From assembly GCA_902547175.1 (NCBI GenBank), contig CACCMS010000036.1, positions 1 through 7,107 of the forward strand: DNA of 7,107 bases, read 5' to 3'. The notes beneath the pieces were generated by a model. The model saw only the letters and a program-made list of their open reading frames with translations. It made no database searches and had not been told where the DNA came from. This DNA comes from Rhodospirillaceae bacterium (GTDB taxonomy: Bacteria; Pseudomonadota; Alphaproteobacteria; TMED109; TMED131). The position numbers and the translations under genes were made by a program. Of the stretch, positions 1-5,938 are shown in pieces. Each line of letters opens with the position of its first letter. Positions within the stretch are counted from its first letter, which is position 1.

Positions 1-1458
1 TTTGTAATTTTCAAGTTTTTTTGCAGCTAGTTTTGCTTCTTGCAATCTAGCGCCATAAGAAATTATAGCAATATCATTTCCTTCTTGAATAATTTTTCCT
101 TTTCCTATAACAAGCTTTTTTATTGGGTAATTAATTTTTAAACCTAGGCCTGAACCTCTGGGGTATCTAAATGCAGAAGGAGCATGATTTATATCAGCAC
201 ATGTATAAACCATTCTAGCTAACTCTATATCATCAGATGCTGCCATAGTTATAAAATTTGGCAGGTTTGATAGAAATGCTATATCAAATGATCCTGCATG
301 AGTTGCTCCATCTGCTCCAACTAACCCTGCTCTATCTATCGCAAATCTAACAGGTAAGTTTTGAATAGCTACATCATTAACTAATTGATCATATGCTCTT
401 TGCAAAAAAGTAGAATAAATTGTTGCAAAAGGTTTCATGCCTTCACATGCTAAACCTGCAGCAAAAGTAACAGCGTGTTGTTCTGCTATACCAACATCAA
501 ATGTTCTAGAGGGAAATTTTTTCATAAATAAATCAAGCCCTGTACCAGAGGGCATAGCTGCAGTAATAGCACAAATCTTTTTATCAGTTTTTGCTAATTC
601 AATAAGATTTTCAGCGAATATTTTTGTGTAGGACTTATTGCTATCCGATTTATTTTGTTTTCCTGTCAAAACATTAAACTTTCCTACACCATGGAACTTA
701 TCATCTGATTTCTCGGCAGGTATATAGCCATTCCCCTTTTTAGTTACTACGTGAATTAATACAGGCCCTTTTTTGGAGTGATCTCTAGCATTTTTTAAGA
801 TTGGTAATAAATGATTTAAGTTATGACCATCAATAGGTCCAATGTAGTAAAAACCAAGTTCTTCAAATAATGTTCCACCAGTAAAAAAACCTCTAGCATA
901 TTCTTCAGCTTTTTTTGCTGTATTTGCTATTTTTTTTGGAAATTTTTTAGCAAGCTGACTTGCAACATTTCTTAACCCTCTATATGGTCCAGAAGATATT
1001 AATTTAGATAAATATGCACTCATGGCACCTACAGGTGGAGCAATCGACATGTCATTATCATTTAATATTACTATTAGAGGATACTTCATAGCACCTGCAT
1101 TATTTAATGCTTCATAAGCCATACCGGCTGTCATCGCACCATCACCTATAACAGCTATAACTTTTTTATTTTTTTTTCTGATTTCTGAACCTACCAATAT
1201 CCCAAGAGCAGCAGAGATTGAGGTCGATGCATGAGCGGCTCCAAATGGATCATATATACTTTCAGCACCAATAAATGATGGGAGTTTAGGTTTATTTGCG
1301 TATTTACCCTCAACTAATAAAATATCCGCTGGGTTAATAGGAAAGCAAATGACTTCTATTAAAACTTCGTTTTCATTTATAGCGTTAATACTGTCTACTT
1401 TTTTTAAATAGACTTGTTCACTGGCTTTACCTATTTCATCAAATTGGACTCTGTACAT
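1..1458 (-). CDS. dxs: 1-deoxy-D-xylulose-5-phosphate synthase with an MDR-like N-terminus (chimeric, C-terminus outside window)
   Basis: DXS condenses pyruvate and glyceraldehyde 3-phosphate, using thiamine diphosphate, in the first step of the MEP isoprenoid pathway. The ORF is open without a stop from the ATG at 1458 to the left edge (486 codons). Residues ~67 onward are clear [17 protein letters not shown] (69-82), the ThDP/Mg motif GDGAMTAG (105-112) with NDN (133-135), FEELGF and GPIDGH, then the pyrimidine domain from ~277 with [11 protein letters not shown] (catalytic Glu326, E. coli E370), [13 protein letters not shown] and RYPRG (Arg434, E. coli R478). Residues 1-66 are not DXS. They read like the GroES-like N-terminus of a quinone-oxidoreductase/enoyl-reductase MDR protein ([10 protein letters not shown], then [13 protein letters not shown]). 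Aligned by eye to E. coli DXS, ~112 residues are missing, including His49 and His80. Canonical activity is therefore doubtful. A real fusion, a deletion or an assembly chimera are all possible. Family call is very sure; intactness is not. Confidence 0.93.
   Translation of the reverse strand, partial: MYRVQFDEIGKASEQVYLKKVDSINAINENEVLIEVICFPINPADILLVEGKYANKPKLPSFIGAESIYDPFGAAHASTSISAALGILVGSEIRKKNKKVIAVIGDGAMTAGMAYEALNNAGAMKYPLIVILNDNDMSIAPPVGAMSAYLSKLISSGPYRGLRNVASQLAKKFPKKIANTAKKAEEYARGFFTGGTLFEELGFYYIGPIDGHNLNHLLPILKNARDHSKKGPVLIHVVTKKGNGYIPAEKSDDKFHGVGKFNVLTGKQNKSDSNKSYTKIFAENLIELAKTDKKICAITAAMPSGTGLDLFMKKFPSRTFDVGIAEQHAVTFAAGLACEGMKPFATIYSTFLQRAYDQLVNDVAIQNLPVRFAIDRAGLVGADGATHAGSFDIAFLSNLPNFITMAASDDIELARMVYTCADINHAPSAFRYPRGSGLGLKINYPIKKLVIGKGKIIQEGNDIAIISYGARLQEAKLAAKKLENYK
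1264..1458 (-). other. MDR (alcohol dehydrogenase GroES-like) N-terminal fragment fused in frame to DXS
   Basis: This stretch encodes residues 1-65. The pattern resembles the N-terminus of zinc-independent MDR proteins such as 2-enoyl thioester reductase or quinone oxidoreductase: a first strand [10 protein letters not shown], a second strand [17 protein letters not shown], then [17 protein letters not shown]. Family members usually continue after the last Glu with a Gly-Val-Gly type turn; here the chain passes directly into ESIYDPFG of DXS. The join falls near codon 66 (1261-1263), where both families can carry a Glu. Assignment is by recognition of the pattern, not by a search. Confidence 0.65.
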
Positions 1459-1479
1459 TTTAATATTTTAATCTTTATA

Positions 1480-1487
1480 ACTATAAT
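1480..1487. promoter_or_regulatory. overlapping divergent -10-like elements
   Basis: The 58-bp gap between the divergent starts at 1458 and 1517 holds TATAAT on the plus strand (1482-1487), 29 bases before the ATG at 1517. On the minus strand TATAGT (1480-1485) lies 21 bases before the ATG at 1458. A -35 at 17-bp spacing (TTTAAT, 1459-1464) matches TTGACA poorly, so this is suggestive only in such AT-rich DNA. Confidence 0.35.
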
Positions 1488-1506
1488 GTAACATAAATTT
1501 TTATAT

Positions 1507-1512
1507 AAGGTG
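1507..1512 (+). promoter_or_regulatory. Shine-Dalgarno site of the small secreted protein
   Basis: AAGGTG lies four bases before the ATG at 1517 (six bases from AAGG). It is one of only three convincing Shine-Dalgarno sites in the window and supports this start and the reality of the 86-residue ORF. Confidence 0.6.
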
Positions 1513-1516
1513 ATTT

Positions 1517-1777
1517 ATGTATTTATTTTTATACAAAACATTATTTATTTCGATGTTTTTTGTTGCTACTAATATTTATGCTAGTGAAAAAGGAACAGTT
1601 TGTAAGACACTATTAAATGTTTTAGATATTAATTCAAATGCTTACAAAAATTGTCTTCTGCAAAAGTCAGGAGAAAAGTTTAGTAGAGAAGAGTTAAATA
1701 ATTGTAAAAAATATTACCTCACTGAAATAGAAAGATTATCATATGTCTACAAAAACATTTGTAATAATGTAAATTAA
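1517..1777 (+). CDS. small secreted four-cysteine protein, hypothetical
   Basis: I do not recognise a family for this 86-residue protein. Residues 1-22 form a typical signal peptide: Lys7, a hydrophobic core, and a likely cleavage after the Ala of NIYA. The mature part is about 64 residues, charged and probably helical, with four cysteines at 29, 46, 63 and 82, spaced 17, 17 and 19 residues apart. This near-regular spacing suggests a disulfide-bonded helical hairpin in the periplasm, which is inference. A Shine-Dalgarno site precedes the start. The next ORF begins four bases after its stop, so the two are probably co-transcribed. Confidence 0.7.
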   Translation: MYLFLYKTLFISMFFVATNIYASEKGTVCKTLLNVLDINSNAYKNCLLQKSGEKFSREELNNCKKYYLTEIERLSYVYKNICNNVN

Positions 1778-1781
1778 ACTA

Positions 1782-2021
1782 ATGCATATAAGAATAATGA
1801 AATATAAATTTCCTAGTGAAACAAAAGCAAATCTTTTTATAAGTTTAATTAAAGCACAAATGTATGATGAATATAAAAATAGATCTGAATGTCTTTCTGT
1901 AGAGTTCATTAAAACCGGAGAAGGGCAGTTATTGTCAATTGCAAGATACAATACTAAGAAGGACTTTGATGAAACTAATAAATGGTCAGGTCCAATATTT
2001 AAAAAAATGTGCAAGAGCTAG
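1782..2021 (+). pseudogene. small alpha/beta (ferredoxin-like, ABM-type) protein, frameshifted at a poly-A run
   Basis: The ORF reads 79 residues to a TAG at 2019-2021. From position 2006 the -1 frame continues naturally as VQELDGVVESIPGDLISSYF, ending at TAA 2075-2077. The switch point is an A7 run (2001-2007). Adding one A, or a -1 slip on A-AAA-AAA, would give a protein of about 98 residues. The composite looks like a beta-alpha-beta-beta-alpha-beta unit of the dimeric alpha/beta-barrel (antibiotic biosynthesis monooxygenase-like) type: LSVEFIKTG then GQLLSIARYN strands, a helix after KWSGP, and a last strand GVVESIPG. That assignment is tentative. It may be a sequencing error, a decayed gene or recoding. 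Starting at 1782 preserves a plausible first strand; ATG 1797 is the alternative. There is no clear Shine-Dalgarno site. Confidence 0.55.
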
Positions 2022-2077
2022 ATGGTGTAGTTGAGTCTATTCCTGGAGACCTCATATCTAGTTACTTTAAGAATTAA
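2006..2077 (+). other. continuation of the frameshifted ORF in the -1 frame
   Basis: This stretch encodes about 23 residues in the -1 frame, joining the upstream ORF at the A7 run. The composition (hydrophobic VV, LI and SSYF alternating with acidic residues) looks like real protein rather than a shadow frame. Its stop at 2075-2077 overlaps the convergent Sir2-like gene's 3' end (2067) by 11 bp, tighter than random read-through would suggest. Confidence 0.5.
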
Positions 2078-2822
2078 TTTTTTTATTCACAATAAACTCT
2101 AGAGCGGTCATTTTGTGATAAATAACATTTTCTATGCTTAAATTTATAGGCTTAGGATCAACAATTTCCACCTTTGCATTATTATTTATAGCCTTTTCTA
2201 GTGCCATTGCTGTAATGTTAACACTAAATGAAGTTCCCAGAAATATAAATTTAGTTGCACTATTCATCCAGTTATATGCTTTGTTAATTTTATAATTATC
2301 TGTATAAAATTCATCAAATAATAGCACAAAAGGTTTTAATGACTTCATTTTTTCAGGTTTGTAGTTGCTCTTTGATATTTTAAAAACATCTAATAACATA
2401 CTTTTTAATTTAGTATTATCATTAACATCAGGGCACTCTTTTTCTATAAGATCCCAAGGTGCGTCTTGTATATCTACTATATCATTTTGATTGTGGTATA
2501 AGGTTGTTTTATGTAAATTTCCATGAATTGCTATAAAATTTTTATTTCCTGCTTTAAAATCCAATCCATCTATATTTTGAGTAATTAGATATTTATCAAC
2601 TAAATATTCATGTACTTTATTTGGTTTAGCATTTCTGTATTTAACAAATCTTTTGTAATACCATAAAAGAAATTGACCAGGATTATTCTTATACATAGTT
2701 CTAGTAGCCATTTCTTGAGGGGTATAGTTTTTACTACCTATTGTCCAAAATCCATCGGATCCTCTAAAAGTAGGGATACCACTATCTGAGCTAACGCCAG
2801 CGCCTGTTATATAAAGTTCCAT
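2067..2822 (-). CDS. Sir2-family (sirtuin-like) NAD-dependent protein lacking the zinc ribbon
   Basis: Sirtuins use NAD+ to remove acyl groups from lysine; some act as ADP-ribosyltransferases or NADases. Numbering from ATG 2822 (251 residues), the NAD-binding signature GAGVSSDSGIPTFRG is at 7-21, TQNIDGLD (Gln82, Asn83, Asp85) at 81-88, catalytic His100 in IHGNL, then a PFVLLFDE stretch where others have VVxFGE, GTSFSVN at 196-202 and VDP at 221-223. The two Cys-X2-Cys pairs that hold structural zinc are absent; the protein has a single Cys (130). The frame is open to ATG 2870, but that adds 16 residues overlapping the upstream gene by 38 bp. Starting at 2822 gives the usual short lead into GAGxS and a 10-base gap, so I chose it. 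There is no obvious Shine-Dalgarno site. Deacylation of proteins is not assured without the ribbon. Confidence 0.9.
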   Translation of the reverse strand: MELYITGAGVSSDSGIPTFRGSDGFWTIGSKNYTPQEMATRTMYKNNPGQFLLWYYKRFVKYRNAKPNKVHEYLVDKYLITQNIDGLDFKAGNKNFIAIHGNLHKTTLYHNQNDIVDIQDAPWDLIEKECPDVNDNTKLKSMLLDVFKISKSNYKPEKMKSLKPFVLLFDEFYTDNYKINKAYNWMNSATKFIFLGTSFSVNITAMALEKAINNNAKVEIVDPKPINLSIENVIYHKMTALEFIVNKKINS

Positions 2823-2832
2823 TTTTATAAAA

Positions 2833-3270
2833 TTATTTGCATAAAACTTTAAAAAAACTTCTATTTTCAAAATAATTTATTGCATAATTACAATTAGATT
2901 TAAGTAAAAACTTATAATTATTAGTTACATCTATAAAGTTTATTTTTCCTACTCCAGCATTCTGATCATTCTTTCTAACGGGAATAAACCAAAACTTATT
3001 ATTTACTTGATCATATAATTGGTCATGACCTTTTATATAAAATTTACCATATTTTTCATTTTCAATATAAAACAAAGTTCTAGATTTGCCGTAATTTCCT
3101 TTATTATCCTGCCAACTACCATTAGCCTCAGAAATTATAAATTCATAATCATTTGAAGCAGTTATTGACTTACTATCATGAATGCTCATAACTGTAAGCT
3201 CGTATGAGTTTGCATTAGTTTTGTATATCAAAAATAAATAAGATGATATTAATATTAAAACTCTAATCAC
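2833..3270 (-). CDS. secreted/periplasmic hypothetical protein (145 aa)
   Basis: I do not recognise the family. The start is GTG at 3270; the frame closes upstream at TAG (3280-3282) with no ATG. From this start a signal peptide is complete: MIR, a hydrophobic run to about residue 17, and probable cleavage after KTNA (21). The mature part is rich in aromatic and Asn/Lys residues with alternating strands, such as RTLFYIENEKYGKFYIKG and NKFWFIPVRK, and looks beta-rich. Two cysteines at 127 and 144, near the C-terminus, could form a disulfide. It sits 30 bp after the SRAP gene and 10 bp before the Sir2-like start, on the same strand, so all three are probably one operon. No function can be given. 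Confidence 0.72.
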   Translation of the reverse strand: MIRVLILISSYLFLIYKTNANSYELTVMSIHDSKSITASNDYEFIISEANGSWQDNKGNYGKSRTLFYIENEKYGKFYIKGHDQLYDQVNNKFWFIPVRKNDQNAGVGKINFIDVTNNYKFLLKSNCNYAINYFENRSFFKVLCK

Positions 3271-3300
3271 AAAGTAATGCTAGAGATATTCTTAAAAATT

Positions 3301-3864
3301 TCAATTTATTTTCTTTAAAAGGTTTTTTTCATTATTTTTACTATTATTTATCTTGTTACCTATTTTATAAAAGTAAATATTATCAGAATTAATTGCTACT
3401 ATTTTTCTCTTTTGTATCCATGTAGTTAAATGATTATCTTTAATAATTAAAGGCTGCCTATGATGAATATCATTAAGTTTTGAAGAACTTGGGATAGTAA
3501 TTATTATTGCGCCATTATCATTGTATAATCCTGCCATATAAATAAAACTATCTTTTAAGTAATGAAAATAAGGTGTCTTATAATCTTTATTTTTTTTCCA
3601 TTCAAAATACCCATCGGTAATAAAAATACATCTTTTATAGCTTGAATAAAAAGAACCTGTATTAATACTTTCTAATCTAGCATTTATATGTATTTTTTTT
3701 TTTAACCATGGAAAATTAATTCCCCAAGTTATTTTTTTAATTATTACTTGATCATCTATTATTATAACCTTGTGCCCTGGAGAAATGTTATAGTTTGGTA
3801 CTACATCAATGCCAAATTTTTTTTTAACTTTTCCAGTTGAATATAAGCTGTATCTTCCGCACAT
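3301..3864 (-). CDS. SRAP-domain protein (HMCES/YedK family), abasic-site crosslinking
   Basis: SRAP proteins bind abasic sites in single-stranded DNA and form a covalent thiazolidine link through Cys2, shielding them during replication. Visible motifs: MCGRY at the start (Cys2 becomes N-terminal after Met removal), YNISPG (25-30), the NARLES block (61-66, NARxE), Cys79 and DGYFEW (84-89, with the active-site Glu88), and HHRQP (134-138), the family's HxRMP-like histidine motif with Gln for Met. Length is 187, shorter than YedK (222), with an Asn/Lys-rich tail after ~170. The start is fixed by the MCGRY motif. It diverges from the TPR gene with only 18 bp between starts and heads a three-gene unit. 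A 9-base and an 11-base poly-A run lie in the coding strand. Confidence 0.95.
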   Translation of the reverse strand: MCGRYSLYSTGKVKKKFGIDVVPNYNISPGHKVIIIDDQVIIKKITWGINFPWLKKKIHINARLESINTGSFYSSYKRCIFITDGYFEWKKNKDYKTPYFHYLKDSFIYMAGLYNDNGAIIITIPSSSKLNDIHHRQPLIIKDNHLTTWIQKRKIVAINSDNIYFYKIGNKINNSKNNEKNLLKKIN

Positions 3865-3882
3865 AAATTGATATGATTACAT

Positions 3883-4533
3883 ATGTTTTTTTATAAATTA
3901 TTATTATTACTAATACTTAGTTTTACAAGTACTTTTTTAAATTCACAATCTTTAGAACTTAAAAATGAATTTAAAGTTACAAAGAGATTATTTAAAGAGA
4001 AAAAATTCCATGATGCTCTAATATCTAATGATAAAGCATTACAACTATCTAACATAGAGTTTGGAGAAAAACATTTGACTACTGCTACCTTATTAGAAAA
4101 TAAGGGTCGTTTATTATTGGAATTAAAGCAATTTTATAAGGCAGAATTAATTTTTATAGAAGTACATAAAATAAGAGAAGAACTTATAAAAAAAAATCAC
4201 CCAGATATAGCTGAAGCTTTAAATTATTTAGCTTTATCTTTAAGGTTTCAAAATAAATTAATTGATGCAATATCAGTGCATAATAAAGTTTTGTCTATGA
4301 TGGCTAGTGTAATAGCTAATAATCCAGGGCAAATATCAGAATTAACTAGAAGTTCAGCATTGTACAGAGCTAGAGCATATGAAACAAAAGGTATACAATT
4401 AATAAAACAAAATAAATTAGAAGAGGCCAAAGGTAATTTTAGAATAGCTATTAAAATATTTGAGAGAACATTAGGAAAAGATAAAAGGGAACTAATTTTC
4501 TTAAAGGATAAACTTAAAAATTTAAATGAATAG
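3883..4533 (+). CDS. exported tetratricopeptide-repeat protein (kinesin-light-chain-type TPR)
   Basis: TPR proteins act as scaffolds for protein-protein contact; the partner here is unknown. Residues 1-22 form a signal peptide (MFFYK, a long Leu/Ile core, then FLNSQS). The rest is helical with about four TPR units at ~29-60, 68-101, 110-143 and 163-196. The second and third have the KLC-like pattern (Tyr-Lys-Ala-Glu, HPDIAEALNYLALSL, where His-Pro-Asp/Ala-Leu-Asn-Leu is typical of TPR_10/TPR_12). The final unit has GIQLIKQNKLEEAKGNFRIAI. No catalytic domain is present. It starts 18 bp from the divergent SRAP start with no Shine-Dalgarno site visible. Its stop overlaps the Shine-Dalgarno site of the NIPSNAP gene, implying co-translation. 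Confidence 0.88.
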   Translation: MFFYKLLLLLILSFTSTFLNSQSLELKNEFKVTKRLFKEKKFHDALISNDKALQLSNIEFGEKHLTTATLLENKGRLLLELKQFYKAELIFIEVHKIREELIKKNHPDIAEALNYLALSLRFQNKLIDAISVHNKVLSMMASVIANNPGQISELTRSSALYRARAYETKGIQLIKQNKLEEAKGNFRIAIKIFERTLGKDKRELIFLKDKLKNLNE

Positions 4534-4536
4534 GAG
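4532..4536 (+). promoter_or_regulatory. Shine-Dalgarno site of the NIPSNAP gene, overlapping the upstream stop
   Basis: AGGAG lies five bases before ATG 4542 and shares bases with the TAG stop (4531-4533) of the TPR gene. This arrangement supports translational coupling and fixes the NIPSNAP start. Confidence 0.7.
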
Positions 4537-4541
4537 CTGTA

Positions 4542-4856
4542 ATGATCATTGAAATGAGAACATACTTATTAAAACCAACTACTTTAAAAAGGTTTCTTGA
4601 TATTTATAATAATGAAATTAGAGAAACACATGTCTCTATTCTAGGAAATCAAATTGGTTTTTTTTACACTGAATTTGGAGAACTTAATAAAGTAGTTCAC
4701 CTATATGGATATGATAGTTATCAGGATAGAGACAAAAGAAGAGCTATTTTGGCAAAAAATAAAGATTTTATTAGTTACTTAGCAAAAGTTGAGAGTTTAA
4801 TAGTACATATGAAAAATGAAATATTATTACCTACAGAGTTTTCTAAAATAAAATAA
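4542..4856 (+). CDS. NIPSNAP family protein
   Basis: NIPSNAP proteins are small cytoplasmic dimeric alpha/beta-barrel proteins; bacterial members have no settled biochemical role. Family landmarks are clear: MIIEMRTYLLKP at the N-terminus, LGNQIGFFYTEFGELNKVVHLYGYDS (34-59) with the characteristic N-x-V-V-H-L-x-x-Y-D-S strand, DRDKRRAILAKN (62-73), and the last strand ending NEILLPTEFSKIK. The length of 104 fits a single-domain member. It follows the TPR gene by 8 bp with a good Shine-Dalgarno site. Its stop (4854-4856) directly abuts the convergent azlD stop, so no room is left for a terminator between them. Confidence 0.93.
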   Translation: MIIEMRTYLLKPTTLKRFLDIYNNEIRETHVSILGNQIGFFYTEFGELNKVVHLYGYDSYQDRDKRRAILAKNKDFISYLAKVESLIVHMKNEILLPTEFSKIK

Positions 4857-5189
4857 TTAAATATTATAGTAATTTATAATAGTAAATACAGCTGTTCCTA
4901 AACTAACTGATAGCAAAATATTTTTTCCAAGAAAATAATAGGTTATAATTAGGCAAATAGTTGCTAAGAATCTTGATATTTGCGATGTGCTTTCTAAAAT
5001 CCCTTCAGGAAATATAATTATTTTTGATATTACCGCTACTATAATTCCTATAGAAATACATTTAATCCAGTCAAAAATCCAACTATCAATCTTTAATCTA
5101 GAAGAAAATATAACTCCCATTGATCTACAAAGATATGTAGCTATAGATGAAACAATAATAGCTAAAATAATGGTTTGATTATCTATCAT
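4857..5189 (-). CDS. azlD: AzlD family branched-chain amino acid transport protein
   Basis: AzlD is the small membrane subunit that works with AzlC to export branched-chain amino acids and analogues. The 110-residue protein has about four hydrophobic segments: residues ~6-22 (QTIILAIIVSSIATYL followed by CRSMGV, a family-typical TYxxRxxG region), ~42-60, ~74-92 and ~95-108. The start at 5189 (MIDNQT) overlaps the end of azlC by 11 bp, a common azlCD arrangement; an ATG at 5216 would add nine residues and overlap by 38 bp. The Shine-Dalgarno site is weak. Family call is from topology, motif and the AzlC neighbour together. Confidence 0.88.
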   Translation of the reverse strand: MIDNQTIILAIIVSSIATYLCRSMGVIFSSRLKIDSWIFDWIKCISIGIIVAVISKIIIFPEGILESTSQISRFLATICLIITYYFLGKNILLSVSLGTAVFTIINYYNI

Positions 5190-5877
5190 TTTTAATTCTA
5201 AAATAAAAAAAACCAAGTGAGCCAGATATAAACCCAGCTATTAATACTCCCCAGCTAGGACTTAAATAATTTAAAAGTGGTCCTAAGGTTGCAGATAAAA
5301 TAAAAACTGATAATAACTTTCTATTTAATATATTACTTAACGTCATAATTAAAAAGTATAAGGGGTTAAAGAATACAAGACCTAATAATATCTTATTATT
5401 TATAAAGTCAGAACATATGAAGCCTAAAACAGTAAACAGTATAGAAGTAATCCATAAACTTCCTCCTAAACCTAAAAAATATTCAAAGCGATTATCTTGT
5501 TTTACATTTTCGTAACTTGCAAACATATTTATCCATGCTGTCACAGCAATTAAGTGACTAATAAAAAAAAACTTCCATTTTGAAATCTTATTATTTTGTA
5601 TAATAGGTATAAGATTAATAGTCATCGGAAATAATCTTGCATTAGTTAATAACACTGCAAAAAATATGTTTAAAATACTACCTCCTGCAATTAGTAGATC
5701 TGCCATTACAAATTGACCTGGTAAAGCAAAAGCAAAAAAAGTAGAAGAAAAACTTTGCCAAATAGTAAAGCCAGAACTTTTTAAAAAAGCTCCAAAAGTA
5801 AACATACTTAATCCTAATCCTATGGCTGGAGTACCAAATGAATATTTAATGCCTTGTTTTATTGGATAACTAATCAT
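5179..5877 (-). CDS. azlC: AzlC family permease, branched-chain amino acid exporter large subunit
   Basis: AzlC is the large inner-membrane component of the AzlCD exporter (B. subtilis AzlC, C. glutamicum BrnF). The 232 residues are mostly membrane-spanning. Typical features: IKYSFGTPAIGLGLSMFTFGAF at the N-terminus, FFAFALPGQFVMADLLIAGGSILNIFFAVLLTNARLFPM (~47-85) in which the ALPGQ and NARLFPM blocks are family hallmarks, a loop at ~97-101, then helices to a C-terminal WGVLIAGFISGSLGFF. Length is normal. It overlaps azlD by 11 bp and follows the winged-helix gene by 61 bp, where a short palindrome sits. The start has no clear Shine-Dalgarno site, like most genes here. Confidence 0.93.
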   Translation of the reverse strand: MISYPIKQGIKYSFGTPAIGLGLSMFTFGAFLKSSGFTIWQSFSSTFFAFALPGQFVMADLLIAGGSILNIFFAVLLTNARLFPMTINLIPIIQNNKISKWKFFFISHLIAVTAWINMFASYENVKQDNRFEYFLGLGGSLWITSILFTVLGFICSDFINNKILLGLVFFNPLYFLIMTLSNILNRKLLSVFILSATLGPLLNYLSPSWGVLIAGFISGSLGFFYFRIKNDR

Positions 5878-5908
5878 AATAAAATTTATTTTAAAGACAC
5901 TTCATAAA

Positions 5909-5921
5909 TACTTAAGTACTT
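5909..5921. promoter_or_regulatory. palindrome TACTTAAGTA upstream of azlC, possible operator
   Basis: A perfect 10-bp palindrome, TACTTAAGTA (5909-5918), overlaps a second one, AAGTACTT (5914-5921), so TACTT occurs twice as a direct repeat. It lies ~32-44 bases before the azlC start, in the 61-bp gap after the winged-helix gene. It could be an operator for azlCD. Short AT-rich palindromes also occur by chance. Confidence 0.25.
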
Positions 5922-5938
5922 TGTTTTTATCATATAGA

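Noticed and set aside
437..631. 64-residue plus-strand ORF
   Set aside because: It lies antisense to well-conserved DXS sequence and shows no protein features or Shine-Dalgarno site.
1739..2014. 91-residue minus-strand ORF with hydrophobic stretches
   Set aside because: It is antisense to the end of the four-Cys protein and to the frameshifted gene, whose plus-strand reading is more protein-like and has ordered gene spacing.
2067..2822. Sir2-like gene as part of a Thoeris, DSR or other NAD-depleting defence system
   Set aside because: It is a single-domain protein with no TIR, STALD/SLOG, Argonaute or helicase partner nearby, and no mobile-element signs.
2823..2870. Upstream ATG (2870) as the start of the Sir2-like gene
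   Set aside because: It would overlap the upstream gene by 38 bp and add 16 residues before the usual short lead into GAGxS; ATG 2822 fits better.
4248..4430. 60-residue minus-strand ORF
   Set aside because: It is antisense to the TPR gene; the hydrophobic look comes from complementing helical codons.
4987..5178. 63-residue plus-strand ORF
   Set aside because: It is antisense to azlD and has no start signal.
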